Shown here: positions 25,421-37,852 of the stretch, in pieces
Layout of the letters: each line of letters begins with the position of its first letter
How positions within the stretch are numbered: the first letter of the stretch is position 1
NCBI GenBank assembly: GCA_903883645.1
Contig: CAISBR010000206.1
Coordinates: 40,289-104,288 of the forward strand
Source: an uncultured Myxococcales bacterium
GTDB lineage: Bacteria; Myxococcota_A; UBA9042
Length of the DNA: 64,000 bases
Direction of reading: 5' to 3'
Notes under the pieces: generated by a model
What the model saw: the letters and a program-made list of their open reading frames with translations, nothing else
Told to the model about the DNA's origin: nothing
Databases searched by the model: none
Position numbers and translations under genes: made by a program

Positions 25421-28104
25421 GCGACACCCCGGTCTTGGTGACATTGCGGGCCATTACGCCGGCGACCCTTGCGCAGACTTGGGCGACCTTCGCCGATACC
25501 GATCGCTTTAACCGGCTGGCCGGACTCGATTTTCGCTTCGAGTTTGACTTTAGCGAGCCGGGCCGCGCCAAGGCCACTGGGCAGTTCCAGCACCTGGGCC
25601 TGCAGGTGGCGTGGCGCGAGCTGCCCGTCGTCTTTGAGGCGCCACACCACTTTATTATCGAAAGAATCTATGACAATGGCCCTATTTATCGAGCAATCAC
25701 TGAATTGCAGTTGAGCACGGTGCCAACGGGCACGCTAGTTGAGCAGAAAACCCAGCTCTTTGCCCGGCCCCTGCTGCGAACGGCGGTGCAGCTCGACGCC
25801 GCCCTGACGCTTAAACCCAAGATGAATAAGGCGTTTCAGACCCTGCTGCAGGCGCTGAAGGTGGGTGGCGACACTCCAGACCTCGCGCCGCCGCCGCTGA
25901 CCCGACAGGCCGAGGCGCTGCTGCGGGCGGCGCTGCCCAAGCTCGAAGATCCCGAAATAGGAGCGCATTTGGGCACCTTCTTGCGAACGGCGCCGCTGAC
26001 CGAGCAAGGGCGATTGCGGCCGCTGCACTTGGCCAAGCGCTGGCGTCTGCCCGAGCAGCGGGTGGCGGCTGGGCTTTTGCGGGCGGCGCGCGCTGGGCTC
26101 CTGCAAGTGCAGTGGGAGGTGCTGTGCCCGTCGTGCAAGATGCCGACCGCCAACCCCGAGAAGCTTAATTTAGCTATGAATTCAGCACATTGCCCGGTGT
26201 GCGATGTGCGCTACGACGCCAACTTTGCCGACTCGGTGGGGCTTTCGCTCAAGCCTGTGGTGGCAATCCGCAGTGAGTTTGAGGTGATGCGCTGCATGTC
26301 GAGCCCGGCCCGCATGCCGCACCTGCTGAGCCAGTGCCAGGTGGCGGCGCGCAGCGAACACGATTGGACTTTAGATTTGCTTCCGGGCACTTATCGGGTG
26401 CGCGGCTGGCCGCAGCTCGAGCCCTTGGTGCTGGTGGTGCGCAGCGAAGCCTCCCGCCGCGAACAGAGCGTGCAGGCGGGCCCCCTGGCGCTCAGTCCGC
26501 CGACGCTGCGACTGGCTTCGGGGCGCGTCACCCTGCACGTGCGCAGCAAGCTTGAGGGGCCGCTGACGCTGGTGCTCGAGCGGCCCACCGCCGAACCGGC
26601 GACGCTGACCGTGGGCCGCCTGCTCGAATGGCCCGAAGTAGCACAGCTTTTGCCCACAGGCGCGCTGAGCGATGGGGTGCAACTGCAGCCGTTTCTGGGC
26701 TGGGCGACGGCGCTGCGCGTCGAGCGGGGCGGCAAGCTGGCCGAGCAAGCGGCCGGTGCGGCGGTGCGGGCGCTGGGGCCACGGGCGCTGCAAGTGTCGA
26801 CCGGCTGGGTGCTGGCGACCTGGCCAAGCGCGACCCAGGCGGCGCAGGTCGTCGAAAAACTGCAAGGCACGCCTTGGCTTACGGGGGCTATTGGCCACGG
26901 CCCGCTGCTCGAGATGCAAAGCGACGACGGTCGCGGTGGGGTGGTGCGGGTGGCCTCGGGCGCCGTGCTCCACGAACTGACGGCCCTTGCCCAACAAGCC
27001 GAGCCGGGTCAGTGGCTTGCGCTGCACCCTGCCGGCTGGCCCCAGGGCCTCGTGGGGCTGCAGCCGCTACCGGCGCAAGGCGAGCAGGTCGAGCTCGCGC
27101 CCAGCCAGCCCAGTGCGCCGCTGCCACCGCCGGCAAGTCAGCAGAAGCCTTTGACTACGGGCGATGTGCTCGATGGTCGCTTTGTGATCGGCCCGCAGAT
27201 CGGTCAGGGCGGGTTTGGCGTGGTGCACGCGGCCCATGATCGCGCCACCGGCAGTGAGGTGGTGGTCAAGCTTTTGCGCGGCGAACTCGCGTCCGACCCC
27301 ATTCAAGTGCAGAGGTTCTTTGACGAAGGTCGCTTGGCTGCCCGCCTAATTCACCCCCACGTCGTTCGCGTGCACGAATGGGGCCTGGCCGAAGATGGCC
27401 GCCTGTTTGTGGCGATGGAGCGGCTGAGCGGCCGCGAGCTGGGCGAAATCTTAAAGGATAGCAAGACGATCGACCCCGTGCGGGCGCTGCGGCTGGCGAG
27501 CGAGGCGCTGCAAGGGTTGGCCGAGGCGCATCGCCAAGGGCTGGTGCACCGCGACATCAAGCCGGCCAACCTGTTCGTGGTGGGCGAGGGCACGCCGAGC
27601 GAGGCCTGCAAAGTCATCGATTTTGGCATCGCGCTCGATCTGACGGGGCAGGTCATCTCGGCCGAACAGGCTGGAACCGTAGTCGGTACGCCCATGTACA
27701 TGGCCCCCGAGCAAGTGCGGGGCCTGCCGCTCGATGGTCGCTGCGATCTGTACGCGATGGGCATTGTGCTGTACCAGGCACTGGCGGGCGGGCTGCCGTT
27801 TGTGGGCGATACCATGCTGGCGCTGCTGATGGCGCGGCTGGTACAGGTGCCTAGGCCGCTGGGCGAAGCGTGTGCGCAGCCGCTGCCGGCTGGTCTGTCG
27901 GCGCTCATCGAGCGGGCTTTGGCACTCGACCCGCAGGAGCGGCCGGGCTCGGCGACGATCATGGCGGGCGAGCTCGAGCTGCTGCGAACCACCGCAGGCA
28001 GCCCGGCGCTGTGGCACCAGAGTTGGCTGGATCATGGCGCTCCAAGCACGGTTCACGGCATTGAGAACGCGCAGACTCTCATCGATCCAAGGCCCCCGGT
28101 CTAG
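25417..28104 (+). CDS. DUF5939-like domain fused to a Ser/Thr protein kinase
   Basis: The 895-aa protein has three parts. Residues 1-145 look like an SRPBCC/polyketide-cyclase fold (DRFNRLAGLDFRFEFDF). Residues of about 150-300 hold a winged-helix-like segment and a zinc site (LCPSCKMP, then HCPVCDVRYDANF) as seen in DUF5939 proteins that usually precede adenylate cyclases. Residues of about 585-850 form a Hanks-type kinase: GQGGFGVVHAAHD, VVVKLL, HRDIKPANLF, DFGIAL, MAPEQVRG. The catalytic set is intact. No membrane helix is evident, so it is cytoplasmic. It overlaps the flavin oxidoreductase gene by 4 bases. Substrates are unknown. Confidence 0.88.
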   Translation: MSDTPVLVTLRAITPATLAQTWATFADTDRFNRLAGLDFRFEFDFSEPGRAKATGQFQHLGLQVAWRELPVVFEAPHHFIIERIYDNGPIYRAITELQLSTVPTGTLVEQKTQLFARPLLRTAVQLDAALTLKPKMNKAFQTLLQALKVGGDTPDLAPPPLTRQAEALLRAALPKLEDPEIGAHLGTFLRTAPLTEQGRLRPLHLAKRWRLPEQRVAAGLLRAARAGLLQVQWEVLCPSCKMPTANPEKLNLAMNSAHCPVCDVRYDANFADSVGLSLKPVVAIRSEFEVMRCMSSPARMPHLLSQCQVAARSEHDWTLDLLPGTYRVRGWPQLEPLVLVVRSEASRREQSVQAGPLALSPPTLRLASGRVTLHVRSKLEGPLTLVLERPTAEPATLTVGRLLEWPEVAQLLPTGALSDGVQLQPFLGWATALRVERGGKLAEQAAGAAVRALGPRALQVSTGWVLATWPSATQAAQVVEKLQGTPWLTGAIGHGPLLEMQSDDGRGGVVRVASGAVLHELTALAQQAEPGQWLALHPAGWPQGLVGLQPLPAQGEQVELAPSQPSAPLPPPASQQKPLTTGDVLDGRFVIGPQIGQGGFGVVHAAHDRATGSEVVVKLLRGELASDPIQVQRFFDEGRLAARLIHPHVVRVHEWGLAEDGRLFVAMERLSGRELGEILKDSKTIDPVRALRLASEALQGLAEAHRQGLVHRDIKPANLFVVGEGTPSEACKVIDFGIALDLTGQVISAEQAGTVVGTPMYMAPEQVRGLPLDGRCDLYAMGIVLYQALAGGLPFVGDTMLALLMARLVQVPRPLGEACAQPLPAGLSALIERALALDPQERPGSATIMAGELELLRTTAGSPALWHQSWLDHGAPSTVHGIENAQTLIDPRPPV

Positions 28105-28155
28105 CGCCTTGGAGCATGGATCGGGCCAAAATTCGCCCTTTTCGGCGCTGAGCCT

Positions 28156-28183
28156 TTGACCTTTTGCCGTCAAACATTATCAT
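28156..28183 (+). promoter_or_regulatory. Strong sigma-70-type promoter for the 28276 lipoprotein gene
   Basis: TTGACC and TATCAT are separated by 16 bases. The start site would be near 28190, leaving a leader of about 85 bases before a GGAGGA site and ATG. Confidence 0.65.
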
Positions 28184-28275
28184 AGTGCCCGGCCGGAGCC
28201 GCTGCGGCGCCGTAGCCACGACTGCCCGGCGTGACGGTGCAGCCCACGTCGAATTGTAGAGCTTGGAGGAACGAG

Positions 28276-29022
28276 ATGAAGATGTTCAAGAACATGGCAG
28301 TCGTTGCCGGTGTTGCCAGCATGTTGGCCCTGACCGCCTGCGACGCCAGCGTCAGCGACAGCGATGCCAGCGGCGACGCCAGCACCACCACCGACACCGC
28401 GACCACCGGTGATACCACCATCACCACGGGCACCAAGTACCAGTGGGTGATCATCGACGGTTCGAAGAACCCCGACTGCACCACCAACTCGCCCGGCCCT
28501 GACATCGACGCCATCGCGCTGTACCGCAACATCGGCGGCACGTGGAAGCTGATGGGCATGGCCAAGAACGGCACGACGATCGTCAAGGCGCCCGCGAGCC
28601 CCAAGTGCCTCGACCAGAACGACCACAACGTCGAGACCGCGGTGTGCGGCAAGGTTGACGGTATCGTCTCGGCCACCGCCAAAGACACCGGCTACTTCGG
28701 CCTGGGCGATCGCAGCGTCTACGTGCAGATCGGCGCGTGCTCGTCGCCTACCCAAGACCTGAAGGTTTGCGACGGCGCCGGCGCCGTGCAAGACATCCTC
28801 GAAGGCGATCAGCTGGGCGTGTGGGAAGTCGATCAGTCGTACAAGACCGCTTGCAAGAACGACGGCAACGACGCTCCGCAGTGCGGCTATGCGTACGCCG
28901 GTTGCACCTGCACCACCGAGCAGTACGGCGTGGGCGTGGCCACCACCAGCGACGCCAGCGTCTTCTTGGACCTCGGCGTCAAGACCGGTACCGACATGTT
29001 CATCGACGTCAAGAAGCAGTAA
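28276..29022 (+). CDS. Abundant-type lipoprotein of unknown function
   Basis: The 248-aa product has a signal peptide with lipobox LALTAC, a Ser/Asp/Thr-rich linker of about 45 residues (ASTTTDTATTGDTT), and a globular part starting YQWVIIDGS. The globular part has about ten cysteines, several in GYAYAGCTCTTEQ, suggesting disulfides outside the cytoplasm. I do not recognise the domain. The codons are strikingly biased to C- or G-ending forms (AAG, GGC, ACC, GAC). With the clear promoter, GGAGGA site and long terminator, this suggests a highly expressed single gene. The ORF-track start (28231) is replaced by ATG 28276, 6 bases after GGAGG. Confidence 0.8.
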   Translation: MKMFKNMAVVAGVASMLALTACDASVSDSDASGDASTTTDTATTGDTTITTGTKYQWVIIDGSKNPDCTTNSPGPDIDAIALYRNIGGTWKLMGMAKNGTTIVKAPASPKCLDQNDHNVETAVCGKVDGIVSATAKDTGYFGLGDRSVYVQIGACSSPTQDLKVCDGAGAVQDILEGDQLGVWEVDQSYKTACKNDGNDAPQCGYAYAGCTCTTEQYGVGVATTSDASVFLDLGVKTGTDMFIDVKKQ

Positions 29023-29032
29023 ATCGCTGTTT

Positions 29033-29052
29033 CTAGACCGTTTGGTGTCTAG
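29033..29052 (+). other. Small hairpin just after the lipoprotein stop
   Basis: CTAGAC pairs with GTCTAG across an 8-base loop, 10 bases after the stop codon. It precedes the main terminator and may protect the 3' end. No T-run follows. Confidence 0.4.
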
Positions 29053-29058
29053 TTGATT

Positions 29059-29121
29059 CGCGATACGGGGTTCCTGGCCTAGCGCTTTGTCGCTGCGGTC
29101 AGGGGCCCCGTGTCGCGTTTT
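29059..29121 (+). terminator. Long intrinsic terminator
   Basis: A 12-bp outer stem (CGCGATACGGGG with CCCCGTGTCGCG, one wobble pair) continues into a 9-bp inner stem (TTCCTGGCC with GGTCAGGGG, with wobbles). TTTT follows. It ends the transcript of the lipoprotein gene at 28276. Confidence 0.8.
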
Positions 29122-29154
29122 GCGGCCAGCGCGCTGCGGCATTACGGCAGGTTT

Positions 29155-29182
29155 TTGCAGCGCGCCCGGTCCGTGCTATGGT
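29155..29182 (+). promoter_or_regulatory. Sigma-70-type promoter for the AMIN-domain gene
   Basis: TTGCAG and TATGGT are separated by 16 bases, with a TG dinucleotide just before the -10 (extended -10). Transcription would start near 29189, which limits the gene start to the ATGs at 29207 or 29225 or the GTG at 29198. Confidence 0.5.
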
Positions 29183-29224
29183 AGGGGCGAGCGACCCGTG
29201 CGGGGCATGGGCTTGGGTACTGCG

Positions 29225-30025
29225 ATGCGCTGCTTTGGTCGAAATGCTTGGATGGGCATACTGCTGCTAGCAGGCAGCCTTGCTGTGAGCCAGGCGCCCG
29301 CCGTCGCCCACGCTGCCGAAAAGACGCCCGGAGAAAAGACGCCCAGAGAAAAGACGCCCGGAGAAAAGCCCCTGGCCGAAAAAGCCGATGGCAAAGCCGA
29401 TGCCGCCAAGAAAGGCGACAAGAAGGCCAAGGCAGCCGAAGCTCCTGCCGAAAAGGTCGAAAAAGCGGAAAAGACTGAGAAAGCCGACGAAGGTGGCGCG
29501 AGCCAAGTGACCGAAGCCGATGTGAAGCTGGGGCCATTTCAGGCGCCGCCGCGGCCGTTTCCGTTTCCGCTGCTTGGCGACGATCGCGCCCGCGAGGTCT
29601 TTGTCGATCGCGCTGGCAATCTGTATAAAGAACGCCCGTATAGCGGCAATGTGCCCGACTGGAACGCCTCGGTACCGTCGGTGGCGGGTGGGCGCTGCAA
29701 GGTTGAGCCGCAGACCCTGACTTGGGTGGGCTTCCAAAATAATGCAGACGGATCACGCGTGTACGTGCAGGTCGAAAAGGGCGCGTGCGGCTACGTGTAC
29801 CGGCCCGACGATCTGCACATTGTGATCGATCTGCCGCAAGTTACTGTTAGTTCGGATAATTTGAAGCGCGAGATCCTGACCGGCGCCTTCCCCACGGCGA
29901 TTGAGCAGGTGCGCGCCGAAGAAGTCCCCGGCAAAGGTACGCGCATCGTGATCGTGCTGCGCGAACACCGCCCGTATCTGTCGGCGCATTTGGGCAAGTA
30001 CCTGTTCGTCGACGTCACGCGCTGA
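29225..30025 (+). CDS. Exported protein with AMIN-like domain
   Basis: The 266-aa product has a signal peptide (WMGILLLAGSLAVSQAPAVAHA) with an AHA-A cleavage site. A Lys/Glu/Ala-rich low-complexity stretch follows, with repeated EKTPGEK-like units at about residues 35-95. The C-terminal part (about 165-266) reads like an AMIN domain: TWVGFQNNADGSRVYVQV, LHIVIDLP, TRIVIVLREH, LGKYLFVDVTR. AMIN domains bind peptidoglycan in proteins such as PilQ and AmiC, so envelope targeting is likely. No amidase or secretin domain is attached. The start is uncertain: 29225 gives the best signal peptide, and the promoter position excludes the track start at 29087. The Pro-rich gene follows 44 bases downstream. 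Confidence 0.72.
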   Translation: MRCFGRNAWMGILLLAGSLAVSQAPAVAHAAEKTPGEKTPREKTPGEKPLAEKADGKADAAKKGDKKAKAAEAPAEKVEKAEKTEKADEGGASQVTEADVKLGPFQAPPRPFPFPLLGDDRAREVFVDRAGNLYKERPYSGNVPDWNASVPSVAGGRCKVEPQTLTWVGFQNNADGSRVYVQVEKGACGYVYRPDDLHIVIDLPQVTVSSDNLKREILTGAFPTAIEQVRAEEVPGKGTRIVIVLREHRPYLSAHLGKYLFVDVTR

Positions 30026-30069
30026 GCCCGCCTGCCCCCTGGGGCCCGCCCGCCGCGCAGGAAAGCGAA

Positions 30070-31470
30070 ATGCCAGAAAAACCTGTGGAATTGCTGGGTG
30101 AATCGGCTGGTCCGGCGCCTGTTGTTGCAGCCAAGGTGCGCAAGCCGCGGGCGAGCAAGCCCAAAGCCCTGGCGACTGAGGCGCAAGCCCCCGCCGAGCC
30201 TAGCGAAAAGCCAAAGACCAAGCGGGCGCCACGGGCCAAGAAGGCCGAGTCGGCGATGACCCTGCTCGATCTGGCCGACGTGCCGGCACCGGCGCTACGC
30301 GAGCCTGCGCCAGAACCCGCGCTAACAGACAAACCTGTTGTAATTCAAATACTTGCACCCTCTACAGCGGCCATGGTGCAGCCCGAGCCCGCCCTGCACG
30401 CGGAGCCCGCGCAGACGCCCGTACAGGCCGCGTCCGAGCCCGCGCAACCGCGTTATCCGCGGCGTGGTGCACCGGTCGAGCCCGTGCAACGCCGCGTACC
30501 GCAACCTATTTCGCGACCTGTTTCCGAGCCGATTCGCCCCGCGCCGCAGCCACCCCGCGCCGTAGACATGGCCGAGCTGGCCGACCGGCAGCGGCAAGCC
30601 CGCGACCGGGCCCGCATGGGTGAGCGCGACGATCGACCCGCGCCGCGGCAGGCGCCGCCAGCACCGATCTCGATGCAGGAGCGGGCCCTGCGCAACCGGC
30701 CCCTGCGCGAAGAGGCGGCGCCGCGCCCGCAACCGAGCGAAGACGCGCCCCGGCCCCAGCACGAACACAGCGATAGCCTGCAACGCGCCTTGGAAGTGAG
30801 CCGCCATAAACGCGATTCCGACGAGGCGCCGCGGCCGATGGTGCCGATGGAGACCGCGGTCGGCCACGGTGGCGTAACGGTGGCGCTAGTCAGTCGCAAT
30901 CACCAAGGGCTGGTCGCCAACGCGCTGCAGCAGTGGCGGCAAGTGCTGGGCGGCACCGATGTGCGCTGGGCGCTGCTTGACCTGGGCTCGACCGACGACA
31001 GCGTAGCCGAAGTCGAAGATTTTCCGGGGATTCGCCTGGTACTGCGACCCGGTGGCCTAGTCGAGCCCGCGGCGACTTTGCAAGCGGCGCTGCAGCAGCT
31101 GACCGGCGATACGCTGGCGGTGGTGGATGTGCAGGCCCTGCCCGATCCGCTGCTCGCTGAGATGATTCGGCAAGTGCAAGGCGGCGCGGCGCTGGTGGTG
31201 GCCCCGCAGCAGCGGCCGGCGATGCTGGCGGTGTCGCGCACCACGTGGGAGAAGACGGGGTCGCAAGTGCCGAATTGGCAAGCCTGGGCCGAGCAACACG
31301 GCGGTCTGCGGCGGCTGGGCAGCGCGCACGGCCCCGAGCTGAGTGCCTCGCTGGTGGCGGCCCTGTTCCCGGCGCAAAAACCAAGGCGGCGCGACAAGTT
31401 GCTGGGGCTATTGCCCGCGGCGCTGCGGGTGCGGTTGCGGCTCTGGCGCAGTTTCTTCCCTAAATTCTAG
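30070..31470 (+). CDS. Pro/Arg-rich protein with degenerate GT2-like C-terminal domain
   Basis: The 466-aa product starts at an ATG with AGGAAAG upstream. Residues 1-260 are low-complexity, rich in Pro, Ala, Arg and Glu, with a Lys-rich opening, and are probably disordered. Residues of about 270-430 resemble a family 2 glycosyltransferase core: VTVALVSRNHQ, then WALLDLGSTDDSVAEV, then GDTLAVVDVQALPDP. The DxD sugar-nucleotide motif is not preserved (DVQ). The end is strongly basic (RVRLRLWRSFF). A regulatory or binding role is more likely than catalysis. It is probably co-transcribed with the AMIN-domain gene. Confidence 0.65.
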   Translation: MPEKPVELLGESAGPAPVVAAKVRKPRASKPKALATEAQAPAEPSEKPKTKRAPRAKKAESAMTLLDLADVPAPALREPAPEPALTDKPVVIQILAPSTAAMVQPEPALHAEPAQTPVQAASEPAQPRYPRRGAPVEPVQRRVPQPISRPVSEPIRPAPQPPRAVDMAELADRQRQARDRARMGERDDRPAPRQAPPAPISMQERALRNRPLREEAAPRPQPSEDAPRPQHEHSDSLQRALEVSRHKRDSDEAPRPMVPMETAVGHGGVTVALVSRNHQGLVANALQQWRQVLGGTDVRWALLDLGSTDDSVAEVEDFPGIRLVLRPGGLVEPAATLQAALQQLTGDTLAVVDVQALPDPLLAEMIRQVQGGAALVVAPQQRPAMLAVSRTTWEKTGSQVPNWQAWAEQHGGLRRLGSAHGPELSASLVAALFPAQKPRRRDKLLGLLPAALRVRLRLWRSFFPKF

Positions 31471-31473
31471 AGT

Positions 31474-35163
<3,690 letters not shown>

Positions 35164-35175
35164 GCGCAAGCGCTC

Positions 35176-37200
35176 CTACCAGATCAAAAAAAGCCGCGTA
35201 TTTTCAGCGAACATGGGCTCGCCGGGCTTGCAGCCAAAGGCCTTGGCAAACTCAGGCAGTGCCGCTACCGGGCCATTGGTGCGAAAGCGCTCGGGGGCAT
35301 GAAAATCCGAACGAATCCGAACTCTCAGCCACTCGTCGCGGATGTTGCTGCGCCAGCTCTGGGCAAAGGCCACAAAGAATTCGCGCGCTTGCGTGTCGTT
35401 CATCTTCTTGCCCGGCACCGCCAGCTGCAGCGCCAGGTACGCCATCTTCAAACCCGCGATATCGGCCAGGTTTTCGCCCAGCGTCTGCTCGCCGCGCACC
35501 GCCACCCCCGGCAGCGCTTGGTACGCATCGTACTGCGCCACCACCTGCTGGGTCATTTTGTCATACGCGGCGCGGTCTTGCGGCGTCCACCAGGTGCGCA
35601 GATTGCCGTCGGCATCGTACTGGCTGCCCTGATCATCGAGCATGTGCATCAGCTCGTGGCCGATCGTCGACGCTAACCCACCGTAATTGATAGCATCACT
35701 GGCCTTCACATCCAGCAGCGGCGGCTGCAAAATCCCCGCCGTCAGCACAATCGTATTGGTGGTGGGGTCGTAGTAGGCATTGTTGGTCTGCGCCGCCAGG
35801 TACCACTCTTTCTTATCAACGGGTTTACCCAGCTTGGCCAGCTGCCGCCGCACCTCAAAGGCCTGCCCCTGCAGCACATTGTGCAAGTAGCCATCGCGCC
35901 TTAGCTGCATCGTCGCGTAATCGCGCCACTTCTCGGGGTAGCCCACCTCGGCTGCCAGCGTATCCACCTTGCGCAGGGCCTCTTTGCGGCTCTGCTCGCC
36001 CATCCACGTCAGCGCTTGCACTTGCTGGCGCAGGGCCTGCTTGTGCAGCTCAATCATTTCAACCACTTTCTTCTTAGCCGCCGGCGGGAAGGTGCGCTCG
36101 ACATAGGCCCGCCCCAAGTCGTCGCCCAGCGCCCGGTCTACCGCCCGCAGCACCCGCTTCCACCGCGGCGCCTGAGCGGTCTTGCCTGCCAACACCTTGC
36201 CGTAGAAGGCGAAATCCTGGTCATCCAGCGCCTGCGGCCCGTACGAAGCCAGCGAGCGCAGCACATTCCAGCGCAAGTAGGCCTGCCACGCCGCCACGGG
36301 CTGCGACTTCGTCAACTTGGCTAAGGTCTGGACAAATTCCGTCTGCCCCACCAGCAGCGTCGCCTCACTGGCCGGCACCCCCACCGCCGCAAAATAGCCC
36401 GGCCAATCGAATTCTGGAGCCAGTTTCTGCAGTTCAGCCCTGGTCAGCTTGTGGTAGTTGGCCTCGGGGTCGCGCAGCTGCACCATGGTCTTGCTGCCCG
36501 CCGCCAGCGCCGTCTCGAGCGCGAGCACTGCATCCGCAGCCTTTACAGCTACTTCGGTGGCATCGCCTGCCAGCTGCAAGGTTCGCTGCACATGCTCGCG
36601 GTACTGGGCGATCAGCTTCTTGCCCGCCTCGTCTTTGGCGAAGTAGTCATCGCGCTCGGGCAGGCCCAGACCGCCCTGAAACAACTGCAACGCATTGTCT
36701 TTACTACTTTTGTCGTCGGCCGCCACCCACACCACAAAGCCCGGGCGAATCCCCAGCTTGTGCAGCTGCCCCACCGCCTTGCCCAGCTCGCTCGCACTTT
36801 TTATCCCTTCGATTTCATTCAGAGTCGCCTGCAGCGGCTGCAGCCCCGCCTTGTCGATCGCCGCCGTGTCGAGCCCGCTCGCATAAAACGTGCCGAGCCG
36901 CTGCAGCCCCGCCACGCTACCCGGACTGCGCTGGGCCTCGTCTAAAATCGTTTTCTGTGTCAGCCAGTTGCGCTCATCCATCTCTTCGCTGACGCCGTAC
37001 GACGACCGCTCGGCTGGAATCGGCGTCGCCCCAAAGCCGCCGTTGGCATGGTCGTAAAAATCCTTACACGCCGCGATCTTAGGGTTCAAGTACCCAGCTG
37101 GCGGCAGAATCGCCGGCCCCGCCGGCTCGCCAGCGTGCGCCAGGCCCGCCGCCAAAATCGCCAGCCCCATCAGACCATTACCTAGCTTACGACCCTTCAT
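35176..37200 (-). CDS. M13 family zinc metallopeptidase (neprilysin/PepO-like)
   Basis: M13 peptidases are exported zinc enzymes that cut peptides. The 674-aa protein has a signal peptide (GLMGLAILAAGLAHA). The N-terminal helical domain follows, then the catalytic part: HELMH (HExxH) near residue 516 and ENLADIAG (third zinc ligand and the conserved Asp) near 575. The C-terminus carries the family ending CKPGEPM and a terminal Trp. The protein is therefore complete and probably active in the periplasm or outside. The start has GAGG and AAGG upstream. It lies between prx (15 bases) and mfd (12 bases). Confidence 0.94.
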   Translation of the reverse strand: MKGRKLGNGLMGLAILAAGLAHAGEPAGPAILPPAGYLNPKIAACKDFYDHANGGFGATPIPAERSSYGVSEEMDERNWLTQKTILDEAQRSPGSVAGLQRLGTFYASGLDTAAIDKAGLQPLQATLNEIEGIKSASELGKAVGQLHKLGIRPGFVVWVAADDKSSKDNALQLFQGGLGLPERDDYFAKDEAGKKLIAQYREHVQRTLQLAGDATEVAVKAADAVLALETALAAGSKTMVQLRDPEANYHKLTRAELQKLAPEFDWPGYFAAVGVPASEATLLVGQTEFVQTLAKLTKSQPVAAWQAYLRWNVLRSLASYGPQALDDQDFAFYGKVLAGKTAQAPRWKRVLRAVDRALGDDLGRAYVERTFPPAAKKKVVEMIELHKQALRQQVQALTWMGEQSRKEALRKVDTLAAEVGYPEKWRDYATMQLRRDGYLHNVLQGQAFEVRRQLAKLGKPVDKKEWYLAAQTNNAYYDPTTNTIVLTAGILQPPLLDVKASDAINYGGLASTIGHELMHMLDDQGSQYDADGNLRTWWTPQDRAAYDKMTQQVVAQYDAYQALPGVAVRGEQTLGENLADIAGLKMAYLALQLAVPGKKMNDTQAREFFVAFAQSWRSNIRDEWLRVRIRSDFHAPERFRTNGPVAALPEFAKAFGCKPGEPMFAENTRLFLIW

Positions 37201-37215
37201 TGCCTTACCTCGCCG

Positions 37216-37686
37216 CTACTTCTTGAGCCCGCGCAGTGCCGCCAGCGCCTCGCCAATATGGGCGGTGGCCCGCAGCTGCGAGTCGAACGTCAGCGCAATC
37301 TTACCTTGCTGATCAATGACATATGTGACACGGCCGCGCAGAATCCCCAGCGTCGGCGTCACCCCATAGGCGCGGTGCACGGCGTTGTCGGTGTCGGCCA
37401 GCAGGCGAAACGGCAGGCGATGGTGAATCGCAAACGCCTTGTGCTTTTCGACCGAGTCGTCGCTGACACCCAAGACTTCCGCGCCCGCATCCTTAAAGTC
37501 GGCGTAATCATCGCGGAATTTACAGGCCTGCGCCGTGCACCCCGGCGTCTCGTCGCGCGGATAGAAGTAGACCACCGCCGGACCGCGCGCCAAAATCGTC
37601 TTTAGATTCTGTGGATTTCCATCCTGATCGGGCAGCGTAAAATCGGGGGCCACCTGCCCCACCGCCAGCATTTTGACACCAAACAT
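37216..37686 (-). CDS. bcp: Peroxiredoxin, BCP/PrxQ type
   Basis: This is a thiol peroxidase that reduces hydrogen peroxide and organic hydroperoxides. The 156-aa protein shows VAPDFTLPDQDG near residue 12. The peroxidatic Cys is Cys50 in FYPRDETPGC, with a second Cys at 55 (TAQAC), the atypical 2-Cys arrangement of this subfamily. The ORF track extends to 37950, but the ATG at 37686 has AGGAA 8 bases upstream and gives a family-length protein. It is the first gene of a probable three-gene unit with the M13 peptidase and mfd. Confidence 0.94.
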   Translation of the reverse strand: MFGVKMLAVGQVAPDFTLPDQDGNPQNLKTILARGPAVVYFYPRDETPGCTAQACKFRDDYADFKDAGAEVLGVSDDSVEKHKAFAIHHRLPFRLLADTDNAVHRAYGVTPTLGILRGRVTYVIDQQGKIALTFDSQLRATAHIGEALAALRGLKK

Positions 37687-37852
37687 ATCGAGTTCCTGGG
37701 CCGGTCGCCGCCGGGGCGCGCAGTCTACGCGCAGCAGGGGGTGACGGCAAACCGCAACATTTTCATGAATCTGACACAAGGGTGCCACGTTGCAGACTTC
37801 GGCCACTTGCCGTAGGCCGCGAAAATTTGGGATGCTGCCGCCGAGGTGTTCG

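Noticed and set aside
28123-28142. GGGC/GCCC hairpin with TTTT after the kinase gene
   Set aside because: A four-base-pair stem with an 8-base loop is too weak to call a terminator.
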